DNA from: Chinchilla lanigera
Taxonomy: Eukaryota > Chordata > Mammalia > Rodentia > Chinchillidae
Length of the DNA: 64,000 nt
Reading direction: 5' to 3'
Assembly (NCBI RefSeq): GCF_000276665.1
Contig: NW_004955475.1
Span: 8,538,307-8,602,306 of the forward strand
Shown one piece after another: positions 10,943 to 22,617 of the stretch; positions within the stretch are counted from its first letter, which is position 1; the number at the start of each line of letters is the position of its first letter. Below the pieces are notes generated by a model that was not told where the DNA came from, did no database searches, and saw nothing but the letters and a program-made list of their open reading frames with translations. Both the position numbers and the translations under genes were made by a program.

Positions 10943-12216
10943 GCAAGGAAACGGATTTCACTTTCAATCTTCTTTCCAAGAGATTGTTATAAACAAAAGC
11001 AGGTCTGGGGCAGGAGGAGGAGGGGGAAGAGAGGAAAATGATTTGGGAGATTAAGGAGGCGGCCACGACAGCATCCCCTTTTAAACCTCAATAAGGTTGT
11101 TTTTCTTGGTCTTTTTTTCCTCCTTCCTCCTCCAGCCAGTGTTACTTAAAAGGAACATTATGTTATCACAAATCAGATTTCTAAACATCATCTCCAGGTC
11201 ACTGTGAACAGCTCAGCAATTTGGCTGCAGATTCCTGGAGAAGGCGTCCCCTTTAACCTCAGCCTCGGGAGGGAACTGCCCCCATTAGAAACGCTGGGAA
11301 GAGAGCAGCACAGGGGTGAGGTAGGGGCTGTTGTGCCGGGAGGGGAGGGGGCCCCAGCACTATGCTGCTTCACCCCGCAGCATCCTGAAGGTGCCGGAGG
11401 ACACCTCGGACTCTGCTGTTTGGGGGCTGCACCCTGGGAGGGTAATGCGCGTTTCGTTTTTCTTCTGCCGTAAACTTGGGGCTTATCGATGCCATGGAGC
11501 TGCCAGGGGAGATTAAAGTCAGAACTGGTGCCCTAGTTCCATCGCTCAGGGAGAGACCACAAGTATTCCCGCTGGGGCGGGGCAGCCAGGGTGAGAGGAG
11601 GGTGAGGCTAAGGGTGTGGGACAGCAGAGGGCTTTTGGAAGATGACACTACCCTGTGATCTGTCCTGAATGGCCAAACCAGACCATCCTTTGCCCTCCCC
11701 ACCGCTCTCTCCTCTGAAGACAGAGCAGGAATTGAGGGGGAGGCCAAAGAGAAGGCCGGCCGGAAGGGGTTGCAGATGTGTAGACCTGAGTTGGAACTGC
11801 AGCAGCTAGACACAAGGGATTTCCAAACTGGATATTCAGATCCCATGGAGCGATTTTCTCTCACAAAGAATTGAGGGCAAGCAGTGAACTGTAAGGCGCT
11901 GGCACTCTCGGCATCTAACCAAATACAAACAGCTGAGTGACAGCAGTCGGGATTGGGTTCCCTGAACGTGTGGTGTGTCCTCTGCTGCCACAGAACTGAG
12001 CCAAGCCTTAGGTTCAATTACAGGTCCTTAGGCTCCAACTGTCTTTCTAGAGTCCTATTCCTGTTAACATTTGAACACTTCCCAATAGCTCTGGGGTGAA
12101 AAGGTGGGACCTCCAGGAAAATGGATTCAAGTGGAACGAAGCTCCCCAAAACCACACAAGGAAAGAGTTAAGGAGCTGGGGCTATACCCGAGGTCTCCTG
12201 GCCTTCACCTCCAGCC

Positions 12217-12597
12217 TCTTTTCTCTTCTTTCCTTTTCTTTTCTCTTTTCTCTTTCCTTTCCTTTCCTTTCCTTTCCTTTCCTTTCCTTTCCTTTCCTTT
12301 CCTTTCCTTTCCTTTCCTTNNNNNNNNNNNNNNNNNNNNNNNNNNNNNNNNNNNNNNNNNNNNNNNNNNNNNNNNNNNNNNNNNNNNNNNNNNNNNNNNN
12401 NNNNNNNNNNNNNNNNNNNNNNNNNNNNNNNNNNNNNNNNNNNNNNNNNNNNNNNNNNNNNNNCCTTCCCTTCCCTTCCTTTCCGTTCCCTTTCCTTCCC
12501 TTCCCTTCCCTTCCCTCCCCTTCCCGTCCCTTCCCTTGTCTTCCCTCCCCTTCCCTTTCCTTCCCTTCCCTTCCCTTTCTTTTCTTTTCTTTTTGCC
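12217..12597. repeat. (TTTCC)n and related pyrimidine microsatellite
   Basis: Starts as a regular ctttc pentamer array, enters a gap, and leaves as mixed ccttccc/ccttcct units. One strand is almost pure pyrimidine. Frames of 165-240 codons through it are artefacts. Confidence 0.97.
12320..12463. other. Assembly gap (144 N)
   Basis: A run of N within the pyrimidine microsatellite, so the array length is unknown. Confidence 1.
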
Positions 12598-13097
12598 TTA
12601 GCCACTGTGACATGAGCCTTACAACCCTTGAAATGAAGCAAATGACAAAACAGGCCCAAGAGGGGGCTCTTGACTTTGAGGTGCAGGCAGTAGGAAAGCT
12701 CAAAAGACAAAGAATTGCCTTAACAATATGGAGCTCAAAGGAAGACTCACAGGCCAGGCTGGAACTCAGTCAGGAAGCTGGCAGAAAAGCCTGCCTGGGC
12801 AGAGACGGCTGGAGATAAAGGAATATCCTTGAGGCTGGGGGTCTGCTTGGGAAGAAGCAAAGAACCTTTCCCACCTGACCCAGGTGGCAAGATCTGTGCT
12901 ACCTCTATAGTTACTTGGGGTGGGGGAGTGGTAGAGTTCCTTGGAGTCAAGCCAGGACTGAGAGCCTGCCAAGAGCTCCTCTCTCCAAAGCTCAGCAGTA
13001 TCCTGCCTCACTGTCTTACTCAGCCACCTGGCACCTTCATCCAGGGCAAGGGAAGGAAAAGCAGCTCACACCTACCATGTACCAGTCTCTCTCCCAC

Positions 13098-13283
13098 ACA
13101 TACAATGGGTTGAACCCAGAGCATCTGCAGTAAGCTACATCACCAGCCCTCTGTTTTATTTTTTTATTTTATTTTAAGACAAGATCTCACTGAGTCACTA
13201 AATTGTGGGCTTGAAATTGTAATCCTCCTGCCTCAGCCTCTCAGAGTGCTAGGATTACAGGTGTTCACCACCATGCCTGGTGC
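13098..13283 (-). mobile_element. B1-ID dimer SINE
   Basis: Inverted, diverged ID half ('gggttgaacccagagc', 'agctacatcaccagccc'), T-rich linker, then inverted B1 half ('cctcctgcctcagcctctc', 'attacaggtgttcaccacc'). Confidence 0.8.
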
Positions 13284-13289
13284 ACATCG

Positions 13290-14965
13290 TTATCTCAATT
13301 TGTCCCCTGTGAAGTGAAGAATGTTCTCTCCATGTTAGGATGGGAAAACAAGATTTAGAAAAGGGAAGCAGCTGATCTGGGGCTTGAGAACAGTACAGTA
13401 TGGATGGGAACAATACAGTGGACTGGAACTTGAGTCAATCTTGCTCTGGACTTGTACTCTTTCTGTTAGGCCATGACTTCCAGGGCAGTCTGACCACTCA
13501 GAGATCAGGGGGAAGGTATCAGCAGAGCCCCCAGAGAGCCTTTATTCGGAGGGATTCTGGGCCTTCAGTGTTCTATGCTCTTCACTACTCTGAGGAACGC
13601 TGCGTCTCAGGAAGTAGATGCGCATGGCCCTGGACAAGCCAAAGATGGGAAACTTGCAGGAGGGAAGCTAGCTGGGGAGAACCTCCTGCCACTCCCCTTC
13701 TCCAGATTCCCCCTCCGCCAGCTTCCCAAGCTCTCCCTCTTGAGCTCTCAGAGATTCAACGCCCCTAGGGAAGAAGGCACTAAGGGGGTGTTCTGCTTCG
13801 TTCCTTGAGCATTGGCTCTGGGACACCAGCCATGGACGCCCTTGTGCCACCTTCTTCTGGGAGGAGGGCTACAAAGCTCCCAAAGCAGCCTTGGTGCACC
13901 ACACTTAACCCGCCACCCCTACAACATGGACTGTACACAGCCATCAGTATGAGCGTGCTGAGGCCTCTCCCTTTCTTGCTTTATTTATCTTGGCCCAAGG
14001 ACGACACAGCCTGGATCTGAGGGGAGCGTAGGGAGGCCATTTCCAATATTTCCTCCCAGCCCCTCCGTGCTCCTGAGTCGCCCCTTAGTACCCAAGAGGA
14101 GAGGGCAGAGGTCCATGGTCTGAAAACAATGGCTTGAAGCTGGTGGGGAGGGGAGGGAGTGTGGAGGGGCAGGGAGGGCCCAGAATCCACAAACCCTGTC
14201 GTGGAATTGCAGGTGGCGCACAGCACTCCCGGGTGGACTGCGCAAACTGGTGAGCCTTAAAGCCTCAGCTAAGCCCAGCCCAGCCCAGCCTTACACAGCT
14301 ATGGGTAGATGGGGAGAGAGCTGGCCCTGGTTCTCCTCCCCCACCCCAGGGCCCTGATTGCACAGCCATATGGAGAGGCCAGTAAGAAGAGCGGATTTGC
14401 ATTCTGCTGCAATCTCCAGGAAGCTCCAGACTTGCACCTTGAGAGTCCATTTGCCTGGGGAGAATTGCCCCACCGCAGAGCCCCCCCTCCCTTCCCCTCC
14501 TTCATTGTTTTCACTGCTGGAATCCCTGTCTCCAGTTATCATGTCCCCTACCACACCCAGTGTTGTCCTTCAGCCAAGCCACACACATGGAACTCCTTTC
14601 ATCTTCCTCCTCAGCCGGGTCTGCCCTTCCCAAGGGCTCAGGGACTTCACTCCTCTGAATTCCCTCCAACTTGTCTCCATCACTCCCATGCTCAGGACAT
14701 TCAGCTGCATGGTGGTCTCAGGACAGGCAGGAGGCTTGAGGGTGGAAGCAGGCCGACCTCTCCCCAGGCCCGATGGACATCAAGGAGGGGAGACTTTTCC
14801 TCTGTTTCTTAGCTTTTCTCTTCCTTCTGGGCTCTGCAGGGGTCTGAGGTGTCTGGGAGCAGGTAGCCTCAGTTTAGTCAGGAAATGTCTCTGAGCACCT
14901 CCAATATGAATGATGAGAGAGGTCAGATTTGCTTTCTTCCCATGAGGATTTGTCAGGCCAGTTAC
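13290..14965. other. GC-rich non-repeat stretch
   Basis: Open frames of up to 178 codons occur on both strands (e.g. 14309-14812 and 14358-14894), overlapping each other in different frames, which points to composition rather than coding. A G-run cluster is at 14144-14178. Confidence 0.5.
14144..14178 (+). other. G-run cluster
   Basis: Six runs of three or more G in 35 bases, split three and three by an 8-base spacer. It could form a quadruplex with one long loop. Confidence 0.4.
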
Positions 14966-14966
14966 T

Positions 14967-15344
14967 GCGTTTGAATATGTCCCCAGAATTCATGTGGTGG
15001 CCTCAATGTGGCAGTGTTGGGAGATGGAGCCTACTGGGAGGTATCTGGGGCACAGGAACAGACATCTCTGGACATGACTGAGTTCTCACTCTTGTGGGAC
15101 TGGATTAGCTACCCCAAGAGCGGGTTGTTACAAAGCAAGGCTACTCCTTGTGTTCTGCGCCTTTGGCATGTACCTGCTTTCCCTTCTACTTTCTGCCATG
15201 AGTTCAAACAGCACAAGGCCCTCACTAATGCCATGCTCTTGAATTCCCCAAGTTCTAGAACAATGTGCCAAAATAAACCTCCTTTCTTTATACATTACCC
15301 AGCCGCAGATGTTCTGTTACAGCAAGAAAAAACAGACTAAGACA
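14967..15344 (+). mobile_element. MaLR-type solo LTR (ERVL-MaLR)
   Basis: Non-coding LTR of an ancient endogenous retrovirus-like family. Landmarks in order: 'tttgaatatgtcc', 'caatgtggcagtgttgggag', 'tgagttctcactc', 'ccttctactttctgccatgag', the poly(A) signal AATAAA inside 'ccaaaataaacctcctttc', and a 3' end like 'cagactaagaca'. No internal coding region is attached. The subfamily (MST/MLT-like) is not assigned. Confidence 0.75.
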
Positions 15345-15357
15345 TCAGTAAAGGAGG

Positions 15358-15565
15358 TCATATTACTAATAATAGCACTGACAAGACCAATACAGCGCTT
15401 TCCGGTGACAGGCACAATCCTAAGCCCCCCCCCCCTCCGCAAGCTCTGCACTCAGATTTGCCATTTCATTCTCACAAGGGCTCTATGAGGCAGTAGCTGT
15501 AACTATCTTCATTTCATGGGTGAGGAAACTGAGGCTTTAAAAGGTGATGCTAACTGTCCTAGGAA
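15358..15565 (-). mobile_element. MIR
   Basis: Inverted, nearly full-length MIR: 'tgacaggcacaatcctaagc', a C-run, 'atttcattctcacaagggct', 'ctatgaggcagtag', then 'gggtgaggaaactgaggc'. Confidence 0.7.
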
Positions 15566-15689
15566 CTAGAAAGTATGAGAATTGGCAGTCTATGCCCAAA
15601 GAGACTGAGTGCAGATCCTTCGCTCCTGACCCTGCATGAAACTTGAAGGCAAATTCACAGAATGTTTAGAGGAAAAACCAGTTGTGTTC

Positions 15690-16410
15690 AATGGAAAGTT
15701 CTGGGAAGTCTTTCCGGAGAAAGCAGTGCTTGTGATAGAGCTTTCAGGGACATTGCAGGTGAATGCTAGAGCAAAAGCCATGAGCAAGGACTATGACTTT
15801 GTAAGTCAGGTGCCAAGAATGCGTGGAGCGGGGCATGTAATGGTGGTCTTGTAAGGTGAGGCTTGTAAGGGCAGGCAGTGAGTATTCTGGGTGATCAGTT
15901 GTGAGAGGGCCTGAGCCTAAACAGAGCTGGGTTTGACGCTCAGTGCGTCTGTGCTAAGAGGTTTCTGGAACTGTCAGGCCAGAAACGAACCCGTTCTGTT
16001 CTGGGGTGGTGGCAGTGAGGGCTGTAGGAAGGTGTCAGGAGACGGCTTGGTGTGAGGAGAGTGAGGAGCCTGAGTGAGTAGGACACCGCTCCTGGCACTA
16101 GGACACTGTGGGGGGGGAGCAAGGTGGGTGGAGACATAGTTTGGGGCGTCTAAGGGGCAGGCAGAAAGATACCTATTTTGGAGAAGGGGAGCCCTACGTG
16201 CTTCAAGTGTAGAGTTCCTGCATTTGAATGGTAGGAGGTGTTGCCAGAAGGGAAACTAAAGCCATAAGTAGCAAGTTAATCAGTCAGAACTTGATTCCAT
16301 AGGCCACAGGGACCCGTTTACAGGGCTCTTGAGCGGGGCCATGGTGTAATCCGATTTGTGTTTTTAGGAAGCTCACTGTGGTGATTCTGTGGGGAACTGA
16401 GCAGCCTGAG
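15690..16410 (-). mobile_element. L2-like LINE 3' remnants
   Basis: 'agggacattgcaggtgaatg' and 'agagcaaaagccatgagcaa' near 15748-15786, and 'ccatggtgtaatccgatttg' with 'aggaagctcactgtggtgat' near 16339-16385, are reverse-strand L2 3' landmarks as I recall them. The middle is poorly matched. The 72-codon frame at 15636-15854 overlaps this and is probably not a gene. Confidence 0.45.
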
Positions 16411-16419
16411 GGGAGATGG

Positions 16420-17215
16420 TGAGGGTGGGCATGAACGGACAGCGAGGACAGATTTCCATGGCAGAAAGGTTGAGGCAGGGAGAGGGGACAGGTGAAAAAG
16501 AGCCAGCACCGAGGCGAGGACCCTTAAAGGAACAGCCTGCAGCCGCATCCTTGAAGAGAAATGGGATGGCTGGCGACAGGCAGAGGAGCAGGGCTGAGGC
16601 CTGTGCCTTCCTCCAGCTTGTTTGCTGCCCTGAGGGCCTCGGCCACAGGCTTTTGTTGGAGGACAGAAGAAATGCTTCCAAAGGCGGCACCTCCCTCCTG
16701 CCACAGGTTATAAATCTGCAGAGCCAGACAAGGACATACACACCTGCCGCAGGCCTGGGCTCAACAGCTGGGCTGCGAGAGTAGGGGCCAGCATTTCCCA
16801 AAGATGGGAGGGTTTCCAGGCTCTGTTTCCAAAGGAATTCCCGGCTGGTGAAACACCAGAAAGGAGGGGGATAAAGAGCCCGTCCATCCCCGAACAGGGC
16901 CCAGCATTTAAGGGAGGCGTGGTGGGCTGAGGGGCCAGGAAAGAGAGATGGGACCAGATGGAGGGAGGGGCTCGTGGAAAGGAAGGAGGCTGGGTGGGAA
17001 GCACGCCTAGGAAGGGATACACTGGGGGAGCGGGGGCTGGGAACCTACACATAAGCAGCTGGGAGCTTCCTCCTCTAGGCCTGATACTTCTGGCAGAGAC
17101 CTTTACAGGGGCCGGGTCAGCCAGGCACAGGGATGCACCAGCGCTGGGGACAGGCAGGTGTAGGCTGCAGGATGGCCAGCACACCCTCTGTGCACACACA
17201 GGCTGGCTGCCATGG
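16420..17215. other. GC-rich non-repeat stretch with the longest clean ORF
   Basis: Holds most of a 218-codon minus-strand frame (17364-16708), rich in Pro, Ser, Leu and Ala, with no domain, signal or start context I recognise. Overlapping frames on the plus strand are similar in length. Confidence 0.45.
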
Positions 17216-17219
17216 GCTC

Positions 17220-17390
17220 GGAGCTGGAAGGGCCCTGGCAAATGCCCGGGTCTAATCCCAGCACGTAACAGCTGGGGAAGCAGGGAGCTCAGAGAGGGGA
17301 AGCAGCTGCTGCAAGCTGCAGAGCAAGGCAGTGGCAGAGCAAGGGCAACAAAGCAGGCCTTCACACCCGGGTCAGGACTTTCGGGAGCAA
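17220..17390 (-). mobile_element. MIR-like fragment
   Basis: 'cagctggggaagcagggagctcagagagg' order, 'gcagagcaaggcagtggcag', then 'cacacccgggtcagga' resembles an inverted MIR. Diverged. Confidence 0.35.
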
Positions 17391-17394
17391 AACC

Positions 17395-19410
17395 CTGCCC
17401 CTAAAGAGAGTACGTGACAAGAGAGATGTAGGTATCTTGGGCTTCATCTATCACCATCCGAGAGAAGTCTTTCCCTCCCTAACTCACTGGTCTCAGAAAG
17501 GACTGAAGGCGGATTGCAGCAGCAGCCATTCCTAGAGCAATTAGACCTCGGTGATCTGCAGAGCAATTGCACTTGGCAAACTCGGAGTGAGATGGAAGGC
17601 CAGGAGAGCATTCTGAGGAGCTAGGAAGAGAGTGGTGGGACCCACTTAGAGCAGTGAGGGTGCCAGGCTGGAAGAGGCAGCATGCGTAGCTATAGGCTGA
17701 ATGGTTGCTAGGTGAAGAAGAAAAGAGGGGAGGAGAGGGCAGGGATATGGGAAGGGGGCAACAGAACTAGGAGCCCTGAGAAGAGAGACTGTTGCTGGGG
17801 AGGGGCGGGAGCGTAGCTGTGATCTAGTCTGAAATTCTGCCTGGAGATGCAGACAGAAGGACTGCAGCTTCCTCAGAGGCTGGGAAGGTGGGCGAGCTAC
17901 TCAGCCATGGCACTGTAGTAGTCGTGTTTAGAATGAAGGCTTCTCAGAAGAGGTAAGCTTAGACTTGGGCCGGATGGGCAGGTGACAGCAATTGTCCATC
18001 CTCTTTGTCTTCTACTAATGTGAAGGCTGCAGACACAGCTTGGCTACCCCGGCTCCCTTTAGTGTGTGGACAGGAAACTGGAACACAAGTGGCACACGCA
18101 CCCCCTCTCAGGTACACATGCTCATCCCCTCTCTGGAAGGAAAGCACCCTAGCCCACCGGTGTCAGAGGCTGGTGTGCCTCTAGGGCACTCCTAGGCAGG
18201 AGCCCTGGGTCTTGGCCTGGGCCAAACACAGGCCCCTCACTAACTTGGAATTCTAGACACCATTTCTGATGTTCATGCCCACTGGCAGAGGATGGGGGGA
18301 GCTTCTTACCTGCCTCACCAACAGCCCAAGGCAAGGAGTATCCCAACCTCCTCTGCTGCTCTCCCTCTATGGTCTTTGCTCAGGGGACTCAGTGGCCCAT
18401 TTTGTTGGCTACTAGACCAAGCTTTGTAATATAGCCCAAAACCACTCTGCCACAACCATCCACATCCTTATATGGTCCTTTCTTATTTTGCCCTGGATTT
18501 AGCTCCAGGCCTCGCAATAAGCTCACCACCTGGGCCCTTTCTCTACTGGAGATGGTGGATTTCCTAGTTCTTAAACATTTCTTCACTTCTCTACCAAAGC
18601 ACCCCTTTCAGATATCCCACTGTCTACACGAGGCATTTGATGGAAGCTTGTTGGTGGCATAACAGAGATAGAATTTGGTAAGTCTCAGTATCTCCCAATC
18701 CTCAACTACTGAATGCTTCACAGAATCTTTCCCTGGCTGGATGGCCTGGTCTTGGTGTTGGCATATACGAGTATGTGGTCCTTGAGCAGGGTAGAGGTTA
18801 AGCCAGATTGGGAGGATGATAGCATGCAGGAGACCCTGGGAGAGGACAAACTAGAGGACAACTTGCTGTCTTTTGGTGCAGAGCAGGAGCAAAGACACTA
18901 AGTCTTTGTTTCCAGGCTGCCACCTCTAGCCCAAGGTTACACTCATAGGCAAAGGCCATGGCAAACCATCCCAGTGATTGTGCTTTGAAGAAATATCTGT
19001 ATGTTTCTGGACAAGATAACAATGTGGCCTTTGTCTTTTTCCTCCTCTCATTCTCACTTTCCCTATCTGGTAGTTCTGTGTATTTATATATATATGGTCA
19101 TTTTCTACCCTTCTCCAAAAAGGAAAGGTAAAAAGAAAGGCCACCAAGCTAGTCCAGAGAGATCATCGGGGCAGACTCGTCCCTCTTGTGAGCTGGCTGC
19201 GTTATTGGGGCCCAGGAGTGAGGCGGAGGTGGTGGATAGGGGTCCCTCTGCCTGCTCCGCCCTAGAAAGAAAAGGATAAAAGCTGACCCCCTCTCCAGTA
19301 CCTTGGGTGCACCTACTATGGGAGGAGAGCAAAGGAGACCCCACTAACCCACTACCTGGCTCCTCGGGAGTGCCCTAGCAGGCAGGTGAACATCACGCTG
19401 TGTTTGTCTT
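17395..19410. other. Non-repeat stretch
   Basis: No gene, RNA or clear repeat seen apart from the G-quadruplex motif at 17737-17758. Frames are short and domain-free. Confidence 0.5.
17737..17758 (+). other. G-quadruplex-capable motif
   Basis: GGG-CA-GGG-ATAT-GGG-AA-GGGGG, with loops of 2, 4 and 2. A fifth G-run lies just upstream (17727-17730). Confidence 0.7.
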
Positions 19411-19415
19411 GACTG

Positions 19416-19623
19416 GTTTTTGCTTTGCTTTTGCCATACTAGAGATTAAGCACAAGTCCTCGTGTATGCTAAGCAAGTGCTGTACCACTGAGCTACAACC
19501 CCAGCCTTGTTTTTTTTTTTTTTTCATTTTCAGACAAGGTCTCAATAAATTGCCCAGGCTGACTTGGAAATTTTGATCTTCCCAGAGTAGCTGAGGTTAC
19601 AAGTCCACACTCCTGTGCCCAGC
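19416..19623 (-). mobile_element. B1-ID dimer SINE
   Basis: Inverted ID half ('gctaagcaagtgctgtacca', 'ctgagctacaaccccagcc'), T-run, then inverted B1 half ('aattgcccaggctgacttgg'). A possible duplication of ctggttttt flanks it (19413-19421 and about 19626-19634). Confidence 0.85.
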
Positions 19624-19785
19624 ACCTGGTTTTTTTTTAAGGGGGCACACCTGCACCTGACAGGCTCAGGCTGGACAAGGGGCCATTTGGCGCCAGCTTC
19701 AACAACTTAGGCACTATCCCAAGACTCTGGACCAGGGAAGTTCTTCGGAAACTGAGAATCCCATCTCATCCTTTTCTATTGATTG

Positions 19786-19972
19786 ATTCATTGGTTGAGT
19801 ACTGGAGATTAAAACCAGGGACTTTACACTGAGCTACATCTTTGGCCCTTTTCTTAATTTTTAAAACAGGCTCTCACTAAGTTGCTAAGTTACCAGGCTG
19901 GGCTTGAACTTGTGACCCTGATGCCTCAGGCTGAGAGTCTGGGATTATAGATGTGTGTCACTACGCCCCACT
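19786..19972 (-). mobile_element. B1-ID dimer SINE
   Basis: Inverted ID half ('tactggagattaaaaccagg', 'acactgagctacatc') and inverted B1 half ('ggctgggcttgaacttgtga', 'gtctgggattatagatgtg'). Confidence 0.82.
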
Positions 19973-19974
19973 CG

Positions 19975-21365
19975 CATCTCATTTTCTTACCCTAAGCTTT
20001 AGCCAAGTTTTCTGCGCTGACAAAGTCCTTCAAAGGTCAATTCATGCATCCCCTGCCTCCAGACTGGAAGAGTTTTCTCTCAACCCAATGAGCAAAGCCC
20101 TGCCTGCGTGCTCAGGCATTCTGGGTTTGTGAAAGGCCTTGAGGGTCCCTATGCTCTGGTGGCATTGGTCTTGGACCCTGGTAGTCCTGTTTGCCAGCTT
20201 CTGAGAGCAGCATTGGGGTGGCCCAGCAGAGGTGAATGAGGAGCCACAGGGAATAGCCAGTGGGACAGCAGGCCTCTGGGGGCCCAAGGGCTCTCTCTTG
20301 CTGAGGATCACTTCAGCAGAGGGCCTTTAAGGCTCTTGGAGTGGCCCTGCCCTTCTGGCAGCCTGCCTGCTTCTCCACCTCTACGCAGAGCCTGGGGCCC
20401 AGGCCTGGGCCTTCTGAGAGCAGCAGAATAAAGCAGCTCCAATCAGCCTTTGGCTCTTTGCTTCCTGCAGGTGGAAAAATCATCCTATTTATCCCCAAAT
20501 GGATTTGTCTATTCCAGCAATGGATGTGTCTACCCAAACAACAAACAGACACAGAAACACATGGAGTTATAGATATATGTGTGTGTGCAAAAGACAGATC
20601 CACGGATACACATACAGCCTCCCTCCCTTTGTCTCTCTCTCCCCCCTTCCTCCCTCCCTCCCTCCTTCCCTCCTTTTCTGTCTTCCCCCATCTCTATGAC
20701 TTTCTCGAGTCTCTGTCTGTCTCTATCTCTCTGTCTTTCTCCCCTCTTTCTACCCCTTCTTTCACTTACCCTTTCCCAAGGCCTCCTCTGCTTCCATTAT
20801 AGCATTTATCAAAGTGGCCTGACCTCATGTTGTAAAAATACACAGCATGGAACAAAATCCACCTTAAACTCTCTTCTAAATATATTAAAATAATAGGAAT
20901 TCTCATCTGCCTGATTGAATTTGCTGCTTGATATTAGAAGCATGCCAGGCCCTTCTGGGCCCAGTTTGGGCCAGGGAGGGGCCGGGATTCCCTGCCTGAC
21001 TCCTCTCTCTCAGCCAACAGCTCGGCTTCCATATGTGGGTGGAGCCAGAGTGGGGAATGAGGGCTGTGTTATGGCCAGGAGACCTTGGGAAAGGGCGCAG
21101 CAGCCCGGCAGATAGCACAGTCCACTGAGCAAGTGCAGCCACAGGCTGTGGCTTCTCTGCTCCTCAGAGCACCTTCTTAGCTCCCACCAGCACCAGGGCT
21201 CATGAGCCATCCTATCCCTGTTCCCAGGCTCCCGTGGCCCAGGGGACCAGAAGCAACTCATGCACAGGGGCCATATCTTGTCCTCCTTTTTATCACCGGG
21301 ATTCAAAGCAGTGTGGTCAACAGTAAGGGCTCAGAGAAATATTGGTAGACTGAGCAACTTTGGTA
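19975..21365. other. Mostly single-copy stretch
   Basis: No gene seen. 20630-20775 is a pyrimidine-rich simple tract (ctccctccctccc and tctctctgtc patterns), which explains the Ser/Leu/Pro frames at 20341-20893. Confidence 0.5.
20630..20775. repeat. Pyrimidine-rich simple repeat
   Basis: Irregular CT/CCT-rich tract of about 145 bases on the plus strand. Confidence 0.8.
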
Positions 21366-21369
21366 ATTT

Positions 21370-21510
21370 GTTCATTCAACCTGCATCTACTGAACACTTA
21401 GTATGTACACAGTGGTGATCTAAGCACTAGGAGCATAGCAAAAAACCAATAAACAAAGAAACATCAGATCTTGTCTTCTTGCAGCTGGTATTGTAGTGAG
21501 TAAATAAAAC
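21370..21510 (-). mobile_element. L2-like LINE 3' fragment
   Basis: 'ttcattcaacctgcatctac', 'tgaacacttagtatgtacac', then 'atcttgtcttcttgcagctg' follow the reverse-strand L2 3' end order. Confidence 0.5.
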
Positions 21511-21819
21511 TGACCTACTCAGCCAGTGAGAGAAGGCAGCCCTGCTGCTCTGGATCACAGTTCCGCTCCGGATTTCTTACTCTCCAGCACAGCACATGAC
21601 AAGACTCGCTCAGTCTTAGATGGTCTGCTCTTTGGTGTGCTAGCATCTGCCTCTTCATGGCTGGGACTTTGGGCAAAACTGCACAGACAGAGAAAGGGCA
21701 GGTACAGGGGTCTGGCGTGAGACTCCGTACTCATTTAGGACTGTAACTAGGGAGCTGGTCTGGCCAGCAGGGAGGGGAACTTCCTAGGGTGCAAAGTTTG
21801 ATGTCAAAGGGCAGGATCA

Positions 21820-22030
21820 CACCAGGCATGCTGTTACACACCTGTAGTCCCAGCTACTTGGAAAGCAGAGGCAGGAGGATTACAAATTCAAGGCCAGCCT
21901 GAGCAGCTTAGCAAGATCCTATCTCAAAATAACCCTTTTATAAAGGGTTGGGGGTGTAGTTCAGCAGTGGAGCGCTTATCTAGCATGCACAGACCCTGAG
22001 TTTAATCTTCAGTTCTAAAACAAAAGGGAA
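21820..22030 (+). mobile_element. B1-ID dimer SINE
   Basis: B1 half ('acacctgtagtcccagctac', 'ggcaggaggattacaaattc', 'atcctatctcaaaataa'), then ID half ('gttgggggtgtagttcagca', 'agcatgcacagaccctgag') and an A-rich end. Confidence 0.88.
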
Positions 22031-22546
22031 AGGGGGGCAGAGACTCAGTCAACAGTGGGCCCTGAGGTTCCTCGAAGAAGTAGTCCCTGGACACAAATCA
22101 GGTGGAGCACTGCTATTGGATGGAATCGCCTATAAGTGCATCTAGTGTCTGGAGGAAGCAATGACCACCTAGGGAAGGGCCCAGAGAGTAATGTGGTGGC
22201 GTGAATCTGTTAGCAAATGGTGTGCTATACAGTGTTTAGTAACTTGCTTGCTTCAGGGTTAAAATGCCCCAATTTATAGTATTTGCCAATTATATGGTAT
22301 AAATACTCCCACTGTAGCTGAATTCAAGTCATGATCATGACATCACTAAATGCAGACTTCAGAAGAGATATGCACAATGGCACGGGGCTGGGAGTCAGGA
22401 TCAGGAGTTTAGTTCTTATAGACACACTGACCAGCAGACCGAAAGTAAGAGGTGACTGAGGTTGCTTATATCACAGGGCCTCTGCCAGCACTGGCTTAGA
22501 GAGCTATTGGCTGATTTGACATCTGCAGAGGCAGGAGAATATGAGC

Positions 22547-22577
<31 letters not shown>

Positions 22578-22612
22578 ATGGGGGTTGTGGAGAGGTGCTG
22601 ATATGTCTGATC
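22031..22612. other. Non-repeat stretch with (TG)n
   Basis: No gene seen. A (TG)n array of about 12 units lies at 22549-22571. Confidence 0.5.
22549..22571. repeat. (TG)n microsatellite
   Basis: About 12 uninterrupted TG units. Confidence 0.9.
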
Positions 22613-22617
22613 CTTAA

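Larger units (their letters stand above)
9860..12210. other. GC-rich non-repeat stretch
   Basis: No clear SINE or LINE. It holds long chance frames (154 aa at 10341-9877 minus; 215 aa at 12017-11370 minus) with no recognisable domain. The section 10690-11240 contrasts AT-rich motif clusters with GC-rich flanks and may be regulatory. Confidence 0.5.

Noticed and set aside
11370..12017. 215-codon minus-strand frame
   Set aside because: No domain or homologous motif recognised, and other frames over the same DNA are nearly as long.
12096..12818. 165-240-codon frames
   Set aside because: Formed by the pyrimidine microsatellite and the N gap.
14309..14894. Two overlapping plus-strand frames of 167 and 178 codons
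   Set aside because: Two different frames of the same bases are both open, a sign of composition, and minus-strand frames are open too.
15636..15854. 72-codon plus frame with balanced composition
   Set aside because: Overlaps reverse-strand L2 landmarks; protein-like look is probably chance.
16708..17364. 218-codon minus-strand frame, the longest clean ORF outside LINE-1
   Set aside because: Biased to Pro/Ser/Leu/Ala, no recognised domain, overlapped by a 148-codon frame on the other strand and by a MIR-like piece. It fits a chance frame in GC-rich DNA.
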